DNA of 64,000 nucleotides from Nitrospira sp. (GTDB taxonomy: Bacteria; Nitrospirota; Nitrospiria; Nitrospirales; Nitrospiraceae): contig SWDI01000001.1 of NCBI GenBank assembly GCA_005116955.1, forward strand, positions 214,464 to 278,463, read 5' to 3'. This document shows positions 8,057 to 17,689 of this stretch, piece after piece; the first letter of the stretch is position 1, and each line of letters opens with the position of its first letter. Both the position numbers and the translations under genes were made by a program. Below the pieces are notes generated by a model that was given only the letters and a program-made list of their open reading frames with translations, had not been told where the DNA came from and did no database searches.

Positions 8057-9205
8057 ATGACCAGCGGGATGCGCGGCGCCTTACCAACAGCCAGCCTCCA
8101 ACGATTGCTCGATGCTCTCAGTGCAAAGGGATATCGCATGGTCGGACCCATTGTGCGGGATGGGTCGGTCGTGTGGGAGACCGTCCAGTCTGTGTCGGAT
8201 CTGCCGATTGGCTGGCGCGATCAGCAAGAACCGGGACGCTACCGGCTGGAACAGACCGGCTCACCGGAAATCTTCGGTGTCGTCCATGGACCGCAATCGC
8301 TCAAGCCGTTCGTCTTTGCACCACGCGAGCCGCTCTTGCAGATCGAGCGGAGTAAGGACGGATTCGCCACAAGACCAACACTTCCTCAATCGGAAAAGGT
8401 CGCGGTGATCGGCGCTCGTGCCTGTGATCTGGCCGGGCTTGCTACGCAAGACCAGATTTTTCTGAACGGCGCCTACCGAGATCCCTATTACGCAGCACGC
8501 CGTGAAGGACTGTTCCTAGTCGCTGTGAATTGCACCAGAGCGCTGAACACCTGTTTCTGCGCATCCATGGAGACCGGCCCCCGTGCCAAGCATGGTTTCG
8601 ATCTCGCTTTGACGGAGCTAGATGACCAGCTCTTGATCGAAGCGGGTAGTGAGGCAGGACGCGATCTTCTTTCCAACCTCTGCTTGTCTAGGGGTTCAGA
8701 ACAACTGAGTGCTGAGGCAGCAACGCGTGTCGACGCCTGCGCCCAGAGCCAAGTCAGACGGTTGGATCACTCAGACTTGCCGCAGGCTCTCTATGATGCT
8801 CACGAACATCCTCGTTGGGACGAGGTCGCGAGTCGCTGTCTTGCCTGCACCAATTGCACGATGGTGTGTCCAACTTGCTTTTGTCATACGGTCGAGGAGA
8901 CGCCTGACCTCTCCCACCAGCACACTACTCATGCCAGATTGTGGGATTCCTGTTTCACTCAGGAGCACGGGTATATCCACGGCAAGAATATTCGCCCGAC
9001 GATCAAAGATCGGTACCGCATGTGGCTGACGCATAAGCTCGCATCCTGGATCGATCAATTCGGCGCGTCCGGTTGCGTCGGCTGTGGTCGATGTATCACT
9101 TGGTGCCCGGTCGGGATCGATTTGACCGAAGAGTTGCCGGCGTTGCTGACACCAAGCGAACAGCAGTCAACCACCAGCCGTCGGCCAGAGGCGGCCGGCG
9201 GATAG
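8057..9205 (+). CDS. hydB: Group 3b [NiFe] hydrogenase beta subunit (iron-sulfur electron transfer)
   Basis: 382 residues. The C-terminal half carries two ferredoxin-type clusters: CLACTNCTMVCPTCFC (about residues 261-276) and CVGCGRCITWCPVGID (about 340-355). The N-terminal ~200 residues match the sulfite-reductase-A/sulfhydrogenase-beta family (VIGARACDLAGLATQDQIF). In group 3b enzymes this subunit passes electrons between the small subunit clusters and the FAD/NAD(P) subunit. No strong ribosome site precedes 8057; ATG 8069 is an alternative start. It is the first gene of the beta-gamma-delta-alpha order known from archaeal sulfhydrogenases. Confidence 0.9.
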   Translation: MTSGMRGALPTASLQRLLDALSAKGYRMVGPIVRDGSVVWETVQSVSDLPIGWRDQQEPGRYRLEQTGSPEIFGVVHGPQSLKPFVFAPREPLLQIERSKDGFATRPTLPQSEKVAVIGARACDLAGLATQDQIFLNGAYRDPYYAARREGLFLVAVNCTRALNTCFCASMETGPRAKHGFDLALTELDDQLLIEAGSEAGRDLLSNLCLSRGSEQLSAEAATRVDACAQSQVRRLDHSDLPQALYDAHEHPRWDEVASRCLACTNCTMVCPTCFCHTVEETPDLSHQHTTHARLWDSCFTQEHGYIHGKNIRPTIKDRYRMWLTHKLASWIDQFGASGCVGCGRCITWCPVGIDLTEELPALLTPSEQQSTTSRRPEAAGG

Positions 9206-9220
9206 CATTGCAGGAAACAA

Positions 9221-10054
9221 ATGGCCAATCCCTACGTCATCCATCCGGCCACCATTGTCGAAAAGATCCAGGAAGCCGAAGACATAATTACCTATCGCTT
9301 GCAGCTCGTGGACGAGCAGGCGCGGCAGTGCTTTCGATTCGCAGCCGGCCAGTTCAATATGGTCTATGTGTTTGGCGTCGGCGAAGTGGCGATTTCCATC
9401 GTCTCGGACCCGGATGAGCCGGAGTTTCTGAACCATACCATCCGTACGGTGGGGCGAATCACGAAGGCTATTGCCGCTCTCCAACCAGGTGATGTGCTAG
9501 GCATTCGTGGCCCCTTCGGACAGGGGTGGCCGCTGGACGAGGCATGTGGGCGGAACGTGGTGATCGTGACCGGCGGCCTGGGATGTGCTCCGGTGGTGGG
9601 AGCCATCGAATATATTTTCAAGCGGCGCGAGCAGTATGGCTCTATTAAGATCCTTCATGGCGTCAAGACCCCACATGACCTGCTCTATCGTGAGCGATTC
9701 GATCAATGGCGGCGCGCTCCCGATACGGAAGTCCTGCTGGCCAGCGGTCAGCCGGACAAGACCTGGAGTTATCACATCGGTGTGGTGACGGAGCTGTTTG
9801 AGGAAGTGGCGATCGATCCCATGAAGAGCATCGCGCTGATGTGTGGGCCGGAGATCATGATGCGTCTGGGCGTACCCATCTTGATGAGACGGGGCATTCC
9901 TGAAACCGCCATCTACCTGTCCTTGGAGCGGCACATGGAGTGTGGAATCGGCCTCTGTGGCCATTGCCAGATGGGTCCGTACTTCTTGTGCAAAGACGGC
10001 CCGGTCATGCGGTACGACCGAGTGGCGCAGTGGTTGGGACAGACAGGCGTGTGA
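9221..10054 (+). CDS. hydG: Group 3b [NiFe] hydrogenase gamma subunit (FAD/NAD(P) reductase)
   Basis: 277 residues. A ferredoxin-reductase-type FAD domain (about 1-100, with AGQFNMVYVFG) is followed by a pyridine nucleotide domain (VIVTGGLGCAPVV, LMCGPEIMM). A C-terminal 2Fe-2S site has spacing CGIGLCGHCQMGPYFLC (about residues 240-256), as in dihydroorotate dehydrogenase electron transfer subunits. It exchanges electrons with NAD(P)H in the cytoplasm. The gene starts 15 bp after the beta gene. Confidence 0.9.
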   Translation: MANPYVIHPATIVEKIQEAEDIITYRLQLVDEQARQCFRFAAGQFNMVYVFGVGEVAISIVSDPDEPEFLNHTIRTVGRITKAIAALQPGDVLGIRGPFGQGWPLDEACGRNVVIVTGGLGCAPVVGAIEYIFKRREQYGSIKILHGVKTPHDLLYRERFDQWRRAPDTEVLLASGQPDKTWSYHIGVVTELFEEVAIDPMKSIALMCGPEIMMRLGVPILMRRGIPETAIYLSLERHMECGIGLCGHCQMGPYFLCKDGPVMRYDRVAQWLGQTGV

Positions 10055-10063
10055 GGCGAAGCC

Positions 10064-10885
10064 ATGTCCAATCCTGAATTGAGGCAGCGGCCAAGGCTGG
10101 CGGTGATCAAGTTCGCCTCATGCGACGGGTGCCAGCTCAGCATTTTGAATCTTGAGGACGACCTGCTGGCATTGGGCCAGGCGTTGGATATCGCCTATTT
10201 CCCAGAAGCCTCCAGCGCGATGAATGCGGGCCCATACGACATCGCGCTGGTGGAGGGATCCATCACCACGGCAGAGGATGCCCATCGCATTCTGAACGTC
10301 CGACAGCAGGCGAAGGTCCTGATCACGATCGGAGCCTGCGCGACAGCCGGCGGCATTCAGGCGCTGCGCAACTGGGGCGATATCGAGGCTTTTAAACAGG
10401 CTGTCTATCCCAGGCCGGACTATATCCAGAGTCTCAGCACCTCCACTCCCATCTCGGAACATGTCCACGTGGACTTCGAATTGTGGGGCTGTCCGATCGA
10501 GAAGGGCCAACTCCTGCGCGTCATTACAGATCTGGTGGCTGGAGTCCAGCTTCACCTGCCGGCTGACAGTGTCTGTCTAGAGTGCAAGCGGCGAGGAAAT
10601 GTGTGCGTGGTGGTTGCGAAGGGGATGCCTTGTCTTGGGCCGGTGACCAGGACCGGTTGCGGGGCGATCTGTCCGGCTATGGGGCGGGACTGTTACGGCT
10701 GTTTTGGACCAAGCGAAGGCGCACGGAAAGGGCCAGGTCTTCCACCCAACACGGCCTCCCTCGCGAGGCACTTCCATGAGGGACTGCACCTGATTCCGGT
10801 CGAAGTCCTGCGACGATTTCGTGGTATCAACGGCGCTGTGGACCCCTTTCGGAATGAAAGCACGGTTTGGGAGAACAAGGGGTAA
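10064..10885 (+). CDS. hydD: Group 3b [NiFe] hydrogenase small (delta) subunit
   Basis: 273 residues. The proximal cluster motif is ASCDGCQ (about residue 19), with further ligands in TIGACATAGG and ELWGCPI. The C-terminal cysteines (CLECKRRGNVC, CLGPVTRTGCGAICP, CYGCFGP) ligate the medial and distal clusters. No Tat signal is present, so the enzyme is cytoplasmic, as expected for group 3. It connects the NiFe site in the alpha subunit to beta/gamma. Confidence 0.92.
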   Translation: MSNPELRQRPRLAVIKFASCDGCQLSILNLEDDLLALGQALDIAYFPEASSAMNAGPYDIALVEGSITTAEDAHRILNVRQQAKVLITIGACATAGGIQALRNWGDIEAFKQAVYPRPDYIQSLSTSTPISEHVHVDFELWGCPIEKGQLLRVITDLVAGVQLHLPADSVCLECKRRGNVCVVVAKGMPCLGPVTRTGCGAICPAMGRDCYGCFGPSEGARKGPGLPPNTASLARHFHEGLHLIPVEVLRRFRGINGAVDPFRNESTVWENKG

Positions 10886-10902
10886 TAGGTGAGGAGTAGA
10901 GG

Positions 10903-12219
10903 GTGACGGGCAAAGAAGAGGCGAGGAGCACGAGAACGATTGCCGTCGACCTGGTGGCACGCGTGGAGGGTGAAGGCGCGCTCCGTGTCACCGTGAAAGA
11001 CGGCACCGTCCAGGACGTAGAACTCAGAATCTTTGAGCCACCCAGGTTTTTCGAAGCTTTCTTGCAGGGACGGCATTACAGCGAAGTGCCGGACATTGTT
11101 GCACGGATCTGCGGCATCTGTCCCGTGGCGTATCAGATGAGCGCGGTCCATGCGCTCGAACAGATATTTGGGTTGCGAGTTGAGGGATCACTGCGGGATC
11201 TACGGCGGCTCATCTATTGCGGCGAGTGGATCGAAAGCCATGCGCTGCATGTCTACCTGCTCCAGGCACCTGATTTTCTCGGGTATGACAGCGGCATTGC
11301 GATGGCGAAGGATCATCCGGCTGTGGTGACCCGAGGCTTGCGGCTCAAGAAGGCCGGCAATGCGATCATGACGTTGTTGGGCGGCCGTTCCGTGCATCCG
11401 GTCTCCGTGAAGGTGGGTGGTTTCTCGCGGGTGCCTCGGCGCAGCGAGCTGGAGGGATTGAAAGATGAACTGCTGTGGGTGCGCGATGCGGCGATCGAGA
11501 CGGTGCGCTGGGTCGCGGATTTCGACTATCCCGATTTTATGCCCGACTACACATATGTCGCGCTTCGTCACCCTGATGAGTATCCCTTCAATGAAGGCCA
11601 GGTTGCTGTATCCAGTGGTCTGCAGATTTCGGCAAACGAGTTCGAACAACATTTCACCGAGCATCAAGTAGCCTATTCCAACGCCCTCCACTGCACGTTA
11701 CACGAGTCATCCTATTTGGTTGGACCGTTGGCTCGGCTGAACTTGAATCAGGAGCATGTGACGCCGTTGGCCAAGCAGGTCTTAACCAACTGTACGATTG
11801 CGTTGCCCTTGCGGAATCCGTTCCATGGGATCATTGCACGCTCGGTCGAAATCCTCTACGCGCTGGAAGAATCACTGCGCCTCATCGAACGGTACGAACC
11901 TCCACCCGTGCCGGCGCTCCCGGTCGTCGTTCGACCAGGCACCGGTATGGCTTGTACGGAAGCGCCACGGGGAATTCTCTACCATCGATACCAGGTGGAT
12001 GGCGACGGTGTGATCCGTGAAGCCAAGATCGTTCCACCGACCTCGCAGAACCAATCTCGTATCGAACAGGATCTGCGTCTGTTCATGCCACGCCTGTTGC
12101 ATCTTCCCGATCAGGAGGTGGCGCTCGCCTGTGAACGGGTCATCCGTTGCTACGATCCCTGCATTTCCTGCGCGACGCATTTTCTGAATCTGGAGATCAC
12201 ACGGGAAGGGGCTAAGTGA
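10903..12219 (+). CDS. hydA: Group 3b [NiFe] hydrogenase large (alpha) subunit, catalytic
   Basis: 438 residues from GTG 10903. The NiFe ligands are in the L1 motif [14 protein letters not shown] (about residues 69-82) and the L2 motif [11 protein letters not shown] near the C-terminus (about 416-426). The 12-13 residues after the L2 His form the tail that a maturation endopeptidase removes. The next gene encodes such a protease and overlaps by 4 bp (GTGA). Group 3b enzymes couple NADP(H) and H2 reversibly, and some also reduce sulfur. Confidence 0.94.
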   Translation: MTGKEEARSTRTIAVDLVARVEGEGALRVTVKDGTVQDVELRIFEPPRFFEAFLQGRHYSEVPDIVARICGICPVAYQMSAVHALEQIFGLRVEGSLRDLRRLIYCGEWIESHALHVYLLQAPDFLGYDSGIAMAKDHPAVVTRGLRLKKAGNAIMTLLGGRSVHPVSVKVGGFSRVPRRSELEGLKDELLWVRDAAIETVRWVADFDYPDFMPDYTYVALRHPDEYPFNEGQVAVSSGLQISANEFEQHFTEHQVAYSNALHCTLHESSYLVGPLARLNLNQEHVTPLAKQVLTNCTIALPLRNPFHGIIARSVEILYALEESLRLIERYEPPPVPALPVVVRPGTGMACTEAPRGILYHRYQVDGDGVIREAKIVPPTSQNQSRIEQDLRLFMPRLLHLPDQEVALACERVIRCYDPCISCATHFLNLEITREGAK

Positions 12220-12698
12220 AGAAAGACAGTCCTCATTCATCTACCATTCGGATCATCGGTCTTGGTAACGGCATGCGAGGAGACGACGCGGTCGGACTCA
12301 TGGCTGCCCGCCGGATCCGACAAGAACTCGGTGACAGAGTCGAGGTGATCGAAGCGGAGATGGCGGGCGTTGACCTTATCGACCTGATGAAAGGTGGGTC
12401 CGTCGCGATCCTGATCGATGCAGTGCGCAGTGGGAAGGCTCCTGGCAGCGTCCATCGACTCGATGCTTCGGTGAGCCCGATCGGTGGACAAGTCTTTCCT
12501 CGCTCCAGCCATGCCATCGGGGTCTCGGAGGCGATCGAGCTGGCCCGAGCAATGGACGTCCTTCCAACTACCGTCATCGTGTACGGAGTTGAGGTAGGGA
12601 ATACGGAAATCGGCCAACCGTTGTCGCCCCATATGGGCGAGGCGTTGGATCAAGTCGTGAAACAGATCATCCAGGAATGTGAAGCCTGTCATGCATGA
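12216..12698 (+). CDS. Hydrogenase maturation endopeptidase (HycI/HyaD family)
   Basis: 160 residues starting at GTG 12216, within the stop of the large-subunit gene. It has the family signature [13 protein letters not shown] (about residues 13-25), acidic residues in [11 protein letters not shown] at about residue 69, and a conserved HAIG. This nickel-dependent protease cuts the C-terminal tail from the large subunit once Ni is inserted. Its position immediately after the substrate gene supports a dedicated role. Confidence 0.9.
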   Translation: MKKDSPHSSTIRIIGLGNGMRGDDAVGLMAARRIRQELGDRVEVIEAEMAGVDLIDLMKGGSVAILIDAVRSGKAPGSVHRLDASVSPIGGQVFPRSSHAIGVSEAIELARAMDVLPTTVIVYGVEVGNTEIGQPLSPHMGEALDQVVKQIIQECEACHA

Positions 12699-13044
12699 GT
12701 TTCATCTGATGACACAAGTCGTGAAGGCGGTGGGAGAGAAGCTGAACGGAACTGGATCCGCCAGACTATCCGCAGTGCGGCTCAAAGTCAGCGCACTGTC
12801 TCACTTGCTGACTCATGACCATTCCGCATTGCAGATGGCGTTTGAGCTGGCTGCTCGTGGCACGAAGGCCGAAGGTGCGGCATTGGAAATCATCCCTGTC
12901 CCAGGAGAGGCTTGGTGTCCCCGCTGTGCTCGAGACACAATGGTTACGGAATCAGAGCATGTCTGTCCGATTTGCGGAGATGCGGTGATCGCGAGACCCA
13001 CCGAATCAGAAGTCGTGCTCCACGAATTGGTGGTCCAGGAATGA
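12691..13044 (+). CDS. hypA: HypA nickel metallochaperone
   Basis: 117 residues from ATG 12691, which gives the obligatory MHE start, the His-2 nickel ligand. The zinc site is CPRCARDTMVTESEHVCPIC (about residues 74-93). HypA delivers Ni to the large subunit, normally with HypB. The start lies inside the end of the protease gene (8-bp overlap), so translation is coupled. No hypB is found anywhere in the window. Confidence 0.92.
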   Translation: MHEFHLMTQVVKAVGEKLNGTGSARLSAVRLKVSALSHLLTHDHSALQMAFELAARGTKAEGAALEIIPVPGEAWCPRCARDTMVTESEHVCPICGDAVIARPTESEVVLHELVVQE

Positions 13045-15437
13045 GTGACGCTCTTGCTCAGCGCGTGCGGGTCGAGGTGGAGGGAACGGTGCAAGGTGTG
13101 GGGTTCCGCCCGTTCGTCTATCGGCTGGCACGTGAGTTGGGGCTGACCGGGTGGGTTCAGAACACAAGAAACGATGTGCTGATCGAAGTAGAAGGGGACG
13201 TACCGGTCGTCGAAGAATTTCTCCAGCGGTTGCGTACCGACGCCCCGTCCTCGGCTTCCGTCGAGACTATGAGCAGGACGGTCGTTCCAATACTCGACGA
13301 CGCCGGCTTTTCGATTAATCAGAGCGCGGAATCAGGCCAACGAGTCCTCGTCATTCCTCCGGATCTCGCGACTTGCGCCGATTGTCAGCGAGAGCTCGCC
13401 GACCCACACGACCGTCACTTCCGGTATCCATTCCTCACCTGCACACAATGCGGTCCACGCTATAGCCTGCTCGCAGCGATCCCGTACGAACGGTCCAATA
13501 CGACCATGGCTGGGTTCGAACTCTGCTCTGTCTGTCGCACCGAGTATTCCACCGAATCAGACAGGCGTTTTCATGCGGAACCAATTGCCTGTCCGATCTG
13601 CGGTCCAAGCCTATATTTGTGGGATGAGCAGGGCCACGAAACCGCGAATGATGAAGGAGCCTTGCAACAGGCAGCGACTTTGCTCGCACAAGGACTTGTC
13701 GTCGCGGTGAAAGGGCTGGGTGGATTTCAACTCTGGGTCGATGCGAAATCAGAGGAGGCTGTCCGGCGCTTACGGGATCGGAAACGAAGGCTGGAGAAGC
13801 CCTTCGCCGTGCTGTTCCCGTCCATTGACGCGATCAGAGACTATTGCCTCTTGTCGTCAGACGAGGAAGCGCTCCTCTGCTCGCCGCAAGCACCGATCGT
13901 CTTAGCCCGCAAGCGACGAGAAGCAAGCCTAGCCGACGCGGTGGCGCCGAGCAATCCTTATCTGGGTGTGATGTTGCCGGCAACGCCGCTCCATCATCTC
14001 TTAATGGCGTCGCTCGGGCGTCCCATGGTTGCCACGAGCGGCAACCGATCCGAAGAACCGATTGTGACCGATGAGCGAGAAGCCTTGGTTCGACTGAAAG
14101 GGATTGCCGACGCGCTGCTCGTACATGACCGGCCGATCGCGAGGCCGGTCGATGACTCGGTGGTATTGGTGGTTCCCGGAAAAGTTCAGTCGGTGGACGG
14201 GGAACAAAAGGAAAAACCAAGAGCCGATGTGATGATCCTCCGCCGGGCGCGAGGCTATGCGCCTCTTGCTATCCGCTGGCCTGACAATGCGACAGATGGA
14301 GGAGCGCAAGGTCCAATTCTCGCCGTCGGTGGACATCTCAAGAACACCATCGCTTTTCTGACAGGTAATCGTGTGGTGCTCAGCCAACATCTCGGAGATC
14401 TTTCTACCCTGGAAGCAGACGCGGCTTTCCGGCAAGCAGTCGAAGACCTCCAAGGGCTCCTTCATATTAAACCTCAGGCCATTGCCAGCGATCTACATCC
14501 CGATTATCGCTCGACAATTTTCGCGCGATCTCTGAGCGAAACCCTGTCGGTGCCGCTGATCCCCGTACAGCATCACCATGCCCACGTGGCCTCTTGCATG
14601 GCGGAACACAAGCTCGACGGCGAGGTTCTTGGTGTCGCCTGGGATGGAGCTGGCTATGGAGGAGACGGTCAGGTGTGGGGAGGAGAATTCTTGATCGCAA
14701 GTTACCGGCAGTTCACTCGGTTTGCCTCCCTCAAACCCTTTCGGTTGTTGGGCGGAGAAGCGGCCATGAAGGAGCCGGGCCGATCCGCCGCTGCAGTATT
14801 GTGGGAATTGATGGGCGAAAACATGCTGGAGCATGATCTTCCCTCTTGGGGAGTGACACACGGTCAGCGGGTACAATGGGGAAGTCTGCTCCGGTCCGGC
14901 GTCGCGTCACCTTGGACGACGAGCATGGGGCGGCTGTTCGACGCCGTGGCATCGCTCACAGGCTTGTGTCATCAGGCGTCCTTCGAAGGGCAGGCGGCCA
15001 TGGGCGTTCAGTTTGCTGCGGAGCAAGCAGTGGAGGCTGGTGAAGTCACGGTCGAAGGATATCCAATGGATCTGGTGCCCAGTGATAGTCCAGACACCAA
15101 ATGGACGGTCGATTGGCGTTCCATGGTGAGCGCCATGCTGGACGAGCTTCGCCGAGGCTGTCGTCTCGAGCGCATTGCCGTGCGGTTTCATGTGAGTCTT
15201 GCCAACTCGATTGTTCGCGTGGCGCAAGTGGCTGGGTTCCCTCGTGTCGTCCTGACCGGCGGCTGTTTCCAAAATCGGCTGCTCCTGTCACTCGTGAGAC
15301 AACAGTTGGAGGCGGCAGGATTTACTGTCTATAGCCATGCGCTGGTTCCACCCAACGACGGCGGACTCTCACTTGGGCAGGCCGTGGTTGCTGCTCACCA
15401 ACTGAAATTGACGGTCGACATGGGAGGGAGAGCCTAG
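13041..15437 (+). CDS. hypF: HypF carbamoyltransferase
   Basis: 798 residues from ATG 13041, overlapping hypA by 4 bp; an upstream extension of the frame lies inside hypA. In order: acylphosphatase domain (GTVQGVGFRPFVYRLA, about 15-30), two zinc fingers (CADCQ ... CTQCG at about 111-136; CSVC ... CPICG at about 161-188), a YrdC-like domain (about 205-390), and a Kae1-like C-terminal domain with HHHAHVASCMAEH (about 512) and LTGGCFQN. It makes the cyanide ligand precursor by transferring carbamoyl from carbamoyl phosphate to HypE. Confidence 0.94.
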   Translation: MSDALAQRVRVEVEGTVQGVGFRPFVYRLARELGLTGWVQNTRNDVLIEVEGDVPVVEEFLQRLRTDAPSSASVETMSRTVVPILDDAGFSINQSAESGQRVLVIPPDLATCADCQRELADPHDRHFRYPFLTCTQCGPRYSLLAAIPYERSNTTMAGFELCSVCRTEYSTESDRRFHAEPIACPICGPSLYLWDEQGHETANDEGALQQAATLLAQGLVVAVKGLGGFQLWVDAKSEEAVRRLRDRKRRLEKPFAVLFPSIDAIRDYCLLSSDEEALLCSPQAPIVLARKRREASLADAVAPSNPYLGVMLPATPLHHLLMASLGRPMVATSGNRSEEPIVTDEREALVRLKGIADALLVHDRPIARPVDDSVVLVVPGKVQSVDGEQKEKPRADVMILRRARGYAPLAIRWPDNATDGGAQGPILAVGGHLKNTIAFLTGNRVVLSQHLGDLSTLEADAAFRQAVEDLQGLLHIKPQAIASDLHPDYRSTIFARSLSETLSVPLIPVQHHHAHVASCMAEHKLDGEVLGVAWDGAGYGGDGQVWGGEFLIASYRQFTRFASLKPFRLLGGEAAMKEPGRSAAAVLWELMGENMLEHDLPSWGVTHGQRVQWGSLLRSGVASPWTTSMGRLFDAVASLTGLCHQASFEGQAAMGVQFAAEQAVEAGEVTVEGYPMDLVPSDSPDTKWTVDWRSMVSAMLDELRRGCRLERIAVRFHVSLANSIVRVAQVAGFPRVVLTGGCFQNRLLLSLVRQQLEAAGFTVYSHALVPPNDGGLSLGQAVVAAHQLKLTVDMGGRA

Positions 15438-15438
15438 A

Positions 15439-15702
15439 ATGTGTCTCGCAGTCCCGGGCCGGGTTCTGAACATCGAAGAGGACCAGCTTCGTATGGCGAC
15501 GGTGTCATTCGGTGGGGTCACAAAGTCCGTTTCATTGGCTCTGGTCCCGGAAGCGGGAATCGGTGACTACGTGATCGTCCATGTCGGGTTTGCGATCAGC
15601 AAGCTGGACGAGGAAGCCACACGACGAACGTTGGAGACTTACGCTGATATGGCGGCCTCTGGATTGCCAGATGGGGCTTATATGGTAAAGCGCCGAAGAT
15701 AG
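15439..15702 (+). CDS. hypC: HypC/HupF chaperone
   Basis: 87 residues beginning MCLAVPG; Cys-2 carries the Fe(CN)2CO unit together with HypD. It starts 1 bp after the hypF stop. The expected partner genes hypD and hypE do not follow directly but lie 6.8 kb further on, beyond the foreign-looking insert. Confidence 0.93.
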   Translation: MCLAVPGRVLNIEEDQLRMATVSFGGVTKSVSLALVPEAGIGDYVIVHVGFAISKLDEEATRRTLETYADMAASGLPDGAYMVKRRR

Positions 15703-15720
15703 CGTGTTAAGGGGCTTGAA

Positions 15721-15975
15721 TCAGTAGTGGAATCGAAGCTGCGCAATTTCTAACGCATCATTGATCACGCGATACACCATGCGATGTTCGTCTGTAATGC
15801 GCCGTGACCACAAGCCTGAGAGCGCATGCTTCAATGGTTCCGGTTTGCCGACGCCACCGAAGGGTTCGCGTTGTGTGTCGCGGATGAGCTTGTTGATCCG
15901 TTCAACCATACGTTTGTCGTGCTTCTGCCAATACAGGTAGTCTTCCCATGCCTCGTTTGCGAACACCAGCTTCAC
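15721..15975 (-). CDS. yoeB: YoeB-type RNase toxin
   Basis: 84 residues. It has the Txe/YoeB layout: FANEAWEDYLYWQKHDKRMVE at the start, then GKPEPLKHALSGLWSRRITD, and the C-terminal catalytic tail RFHY. YoeB is a ribosome-dependent mRNA endonuclease. It overlaps the antitoxin gene by 4 bp and points toward hypC. It marks the left edge of the insert. Confidence 0.9.
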   Translation of the reverse strand: MKLVFANEAWEDYLYWQKHDKRMVERINKLIRDTQREPFGGVGKPEPLKHALSGLWSRRITDEHRMVYRVINDALEIAQLRFHY

Positions 15976-16223
15976 TTGGCCAGCTTCCGCTCAACGCCTT
16001 TGCCTGCGTTTAGTTGCGCAACGGCTGAGAGCAGTCTCTTGGCGTTGGCGGGCGTTCGCAGAAGATAGGCGGTTTCCTCCAGCGCTTTGTAGTCTTCGAG
16101 CGACAGCATTACAACGGACTGTTCGCCGTTGCGGGTAATGATCAAGGCTTCGTGGTCGTCGCACACCCGGTCCATGGCGCGAGCAAGATTGGCACGAACG
16201 GTGGTGTAGGTCAACGTATCCAT
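15972..16223 (-). CDS. yefM: YefM/Phd-type antitoxin
   Basis: 83 residues. The N-terminal Phd/YefM DNA-binding part is TYTTVRANLARAMDRVCDDH, with ALIITRNGEQSVVMLSLEDY, followed by a disordered toxin-binding tail. It neutralises YoeB and represses the operon. A palindrome with TGTAC cores sits just upstream. Confidence 0.9.
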   Translation of the reverse strand: MDTLTYTTVRANLARAMDRVCDDHEALIITRNGEQSVVMLSLEDYKALEETAYLLRTPANAKRLLSAVAQLNAGKGVERKLAK

Positions 16224-16236
16224 GGTAGCCTCCTGG

Positions 16237-16258
16237 TATGTACGTGTTAATGTACATA
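16237..16258 (-). promoter_or_regulatory. Probable YefM operator palindrome
   Basis: TATGTAC-N8-GTACATA is a perfect 7-bp inverted repeat 14-35 bases upstream of yefM. Known YefM operators in E. coli contain the TGTACA core, which is present here. It probably mediates autorepression. Confidence 0.6.
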
Positions 16259-16259
16259 T

Positions 16260-16488
16260 GAATGCAGGAAATGTCCAGTGTCGCTACAGCCCCTCACCCC
16301 GCATCCCACCAGACGCTACGTGATAAGGCCGTGCGATGCCGGCGAATTCACACGTTCCCCCGATGGTGGACCACGAGGGAATGTGAGCCAGCTGGCCTCG
16401 TGGTGGTTTCATAAGCCTGCGTGACAAGTAGACTCGCAGCCCCATCTCGTTGAAACGCTCATAATCCTGGCGGTATGCTCCATACTTC
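16260..16488 (+). repeat. Long spacer repeat, copy 1
   Basis: About 230 bp with a diverged copy at 19060-19262. Matching blocks in the same order are AATGC-GGAA, TCCAGT-TCGC-ACA, TCACACGTTC, and CTC-TTGAAACG followed by -TATGCTC. A third copy of only the last block is at 17690-17760. No coding content is credible. The copies sit in front of the genes of the insert, like cassette spacers. Confidence 0.55.
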
Positions 16489-16507
16489 ACAGCTTGCCGA
16501 GGTGGGA

Positions 16508-16888
16508 ATGTCGAAATCGATCACAACCTACTGGAACCCGTTGGCTCCCGACCAACAGACCCGCTGGACTCCTATCAAAGGTCTGGAGGGGATGGCCGAG
16601 GAGATCACCCTGAGTATCGATCCGGATACAGGCGAATACACCAGACTGACCCGCTTCCTGCCGGGCGCTGACAGGTCCCCATTCTGGGGGAAATCCCATG
16701 CATATCCGGAGGAGATCTTCATTGTCAGCGGGCGGCTGTACGACCAGGCCTTCGATCGTTGCCTTGAAACGGGAGACTACTCAAGCCGCCCTCCCGGAGA
16801 ACATCATGGTCCGTTTAAGACCGACGTCGGATGTGTGGTGCTTGAGGTGTCATTCACAAACAGGGTGGGGAGCGGAAAGAGTAGCTAG
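16508..16888 (+). CDS. Cupin-fold (ChrR-like) protein
   Basis: 126 residues from ATG 16508, with GAGGTGGG upstream. It shows a double-stranded beta-helix pattern: TRLTRFLPGADRSPFWGKSH, HAYPEEIFIVSGRLYD, and PPGEHHGPFKTDVGCVVLEV. The His and Glu residues could bind a metal. Such cupins occur as anti-sigma modules or as stand-alone enzymes; the substrate is unknown. It is the first gene of the plus-strand cassette-like run. Confidence 0.68.
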   Translation: MSKSITTYWNPLAPDQQTRWTPIKGLEGMAEEITLSIDPDTGEYTRLTRFLPGADRSPFWGKSHAYPEEIFIVSGRLYDQAFDRCLETGDYSSRPPGEHHGPFKTDVGCVVLEVSFTNRVGSGKSS

Positions 16889-16937
16889 TAGGGAGAGGAG
16901 TGTGGGCGTCCAACACGAAATGATCACGGAGCTGTGA

Positions 16938-17585
16938 ATGGTTGGCACTATCATGAGGCAGTCAATTTCGCTCCATCCTCCTGTCTACGGCCAATGGGCG
17001 ATTTTCAATCCGCCGGGTCACCCGAAGCTCGCGTACGATTTCTTGACCGTAGATGACGGAAAGTCGCCGTACAAAGGGACCAGTCTGTTCCGCCATCTCG
17101 TGTCCACTATCTCGGTGGAGTCCACGCTGGCCTGGAACCAACCAGTCTTGGCGGTCATGGAGGGAACCGTGGTCGCCGCAAGCGACGGCATGCCTGACCG
17201 ACACCAGCTCTGTATGGCGAAGGATCTGTTCCGCCTCATGTGCTTCGGCCCAAAGCCCGTTCCGCCGTTTTCCACACTGGGTGGAAATTACGTCATTCTG
17301 AACTGTGGCGGCGCCTTCCCTCTGTATGCACATCTACAGAACGGCTCGGTGCTGGTCCGCCCCGGTGATATCGTGAGATCAGGGGACGTACTGGGAAGAG
17401 TCGGGAATTCAGGTGCATCACTGCAGCCTCATCTGCACTTCCAAGTTATGGCTACGCCTGATCCTTTTCCCCTCTTCAAAAACTTGGTGCCGTTTGTGTT
17501 GGATGAGGCACAAAAACGCAGGGCTGGGGTATGGCAGACCGTGTGTCAGGAGGCATTGTCCAACGGCGATCATCTGCTCCTGTAG
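16938..17585 (+). CDS. M23-family (LytM-like) peptidase domain protein
   Basis: 215 residues. Zinc-site elements of M23 peptidases are visible: GHPKLAYDF (HxxxxxD type, about residues 27-35), YAHLQNGSVLVRPGDIVRSG and QPHLHFQV (HxH, about residues 166-168). M23 enzymes cut peptidoglycan cross-links. No signal peptide is seen, which is odd for a wall hydrolase; a non-lytic or intracellular role is possible. The start could also be ATG 16953. Confidence 0.68.
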   Translation: MVGTIMRQSISLHPPVYGQWAIFNPPGHPKLAYDFLTVDDGKSPYKGTSLFRHLVSTISVESTLAWNQPVLAVMEGTVVAASDGMPDRHQLCMAKDLFRLMCFGPKPVPPFSTLGGNYVILNCGGAFPLYAHLQNGSVLVRPGDIVRSGDVLGRVGNSGASLQPHLHFQVMATPDPFPLFKNLVPFVLDEAQKRRAGVWQTVCQEALSNGDHLLL

Positions 17586-17689
17586 GGCGACCATGAGTCC
17601 CAACCCTTCGGGTGAGATGACGCCAGATCCATGAAGAAGAGGATCGCCCGCCTGAGTCCCTCTACCCATGCGTCACGCGCAGACTCCAG

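Noticed and set aside
16284-16490. 68-codon minus frame upstream of the cupin gene
   Set aside because: It lies wholly within the spacer repeat whose second copy does not keep this frame open.
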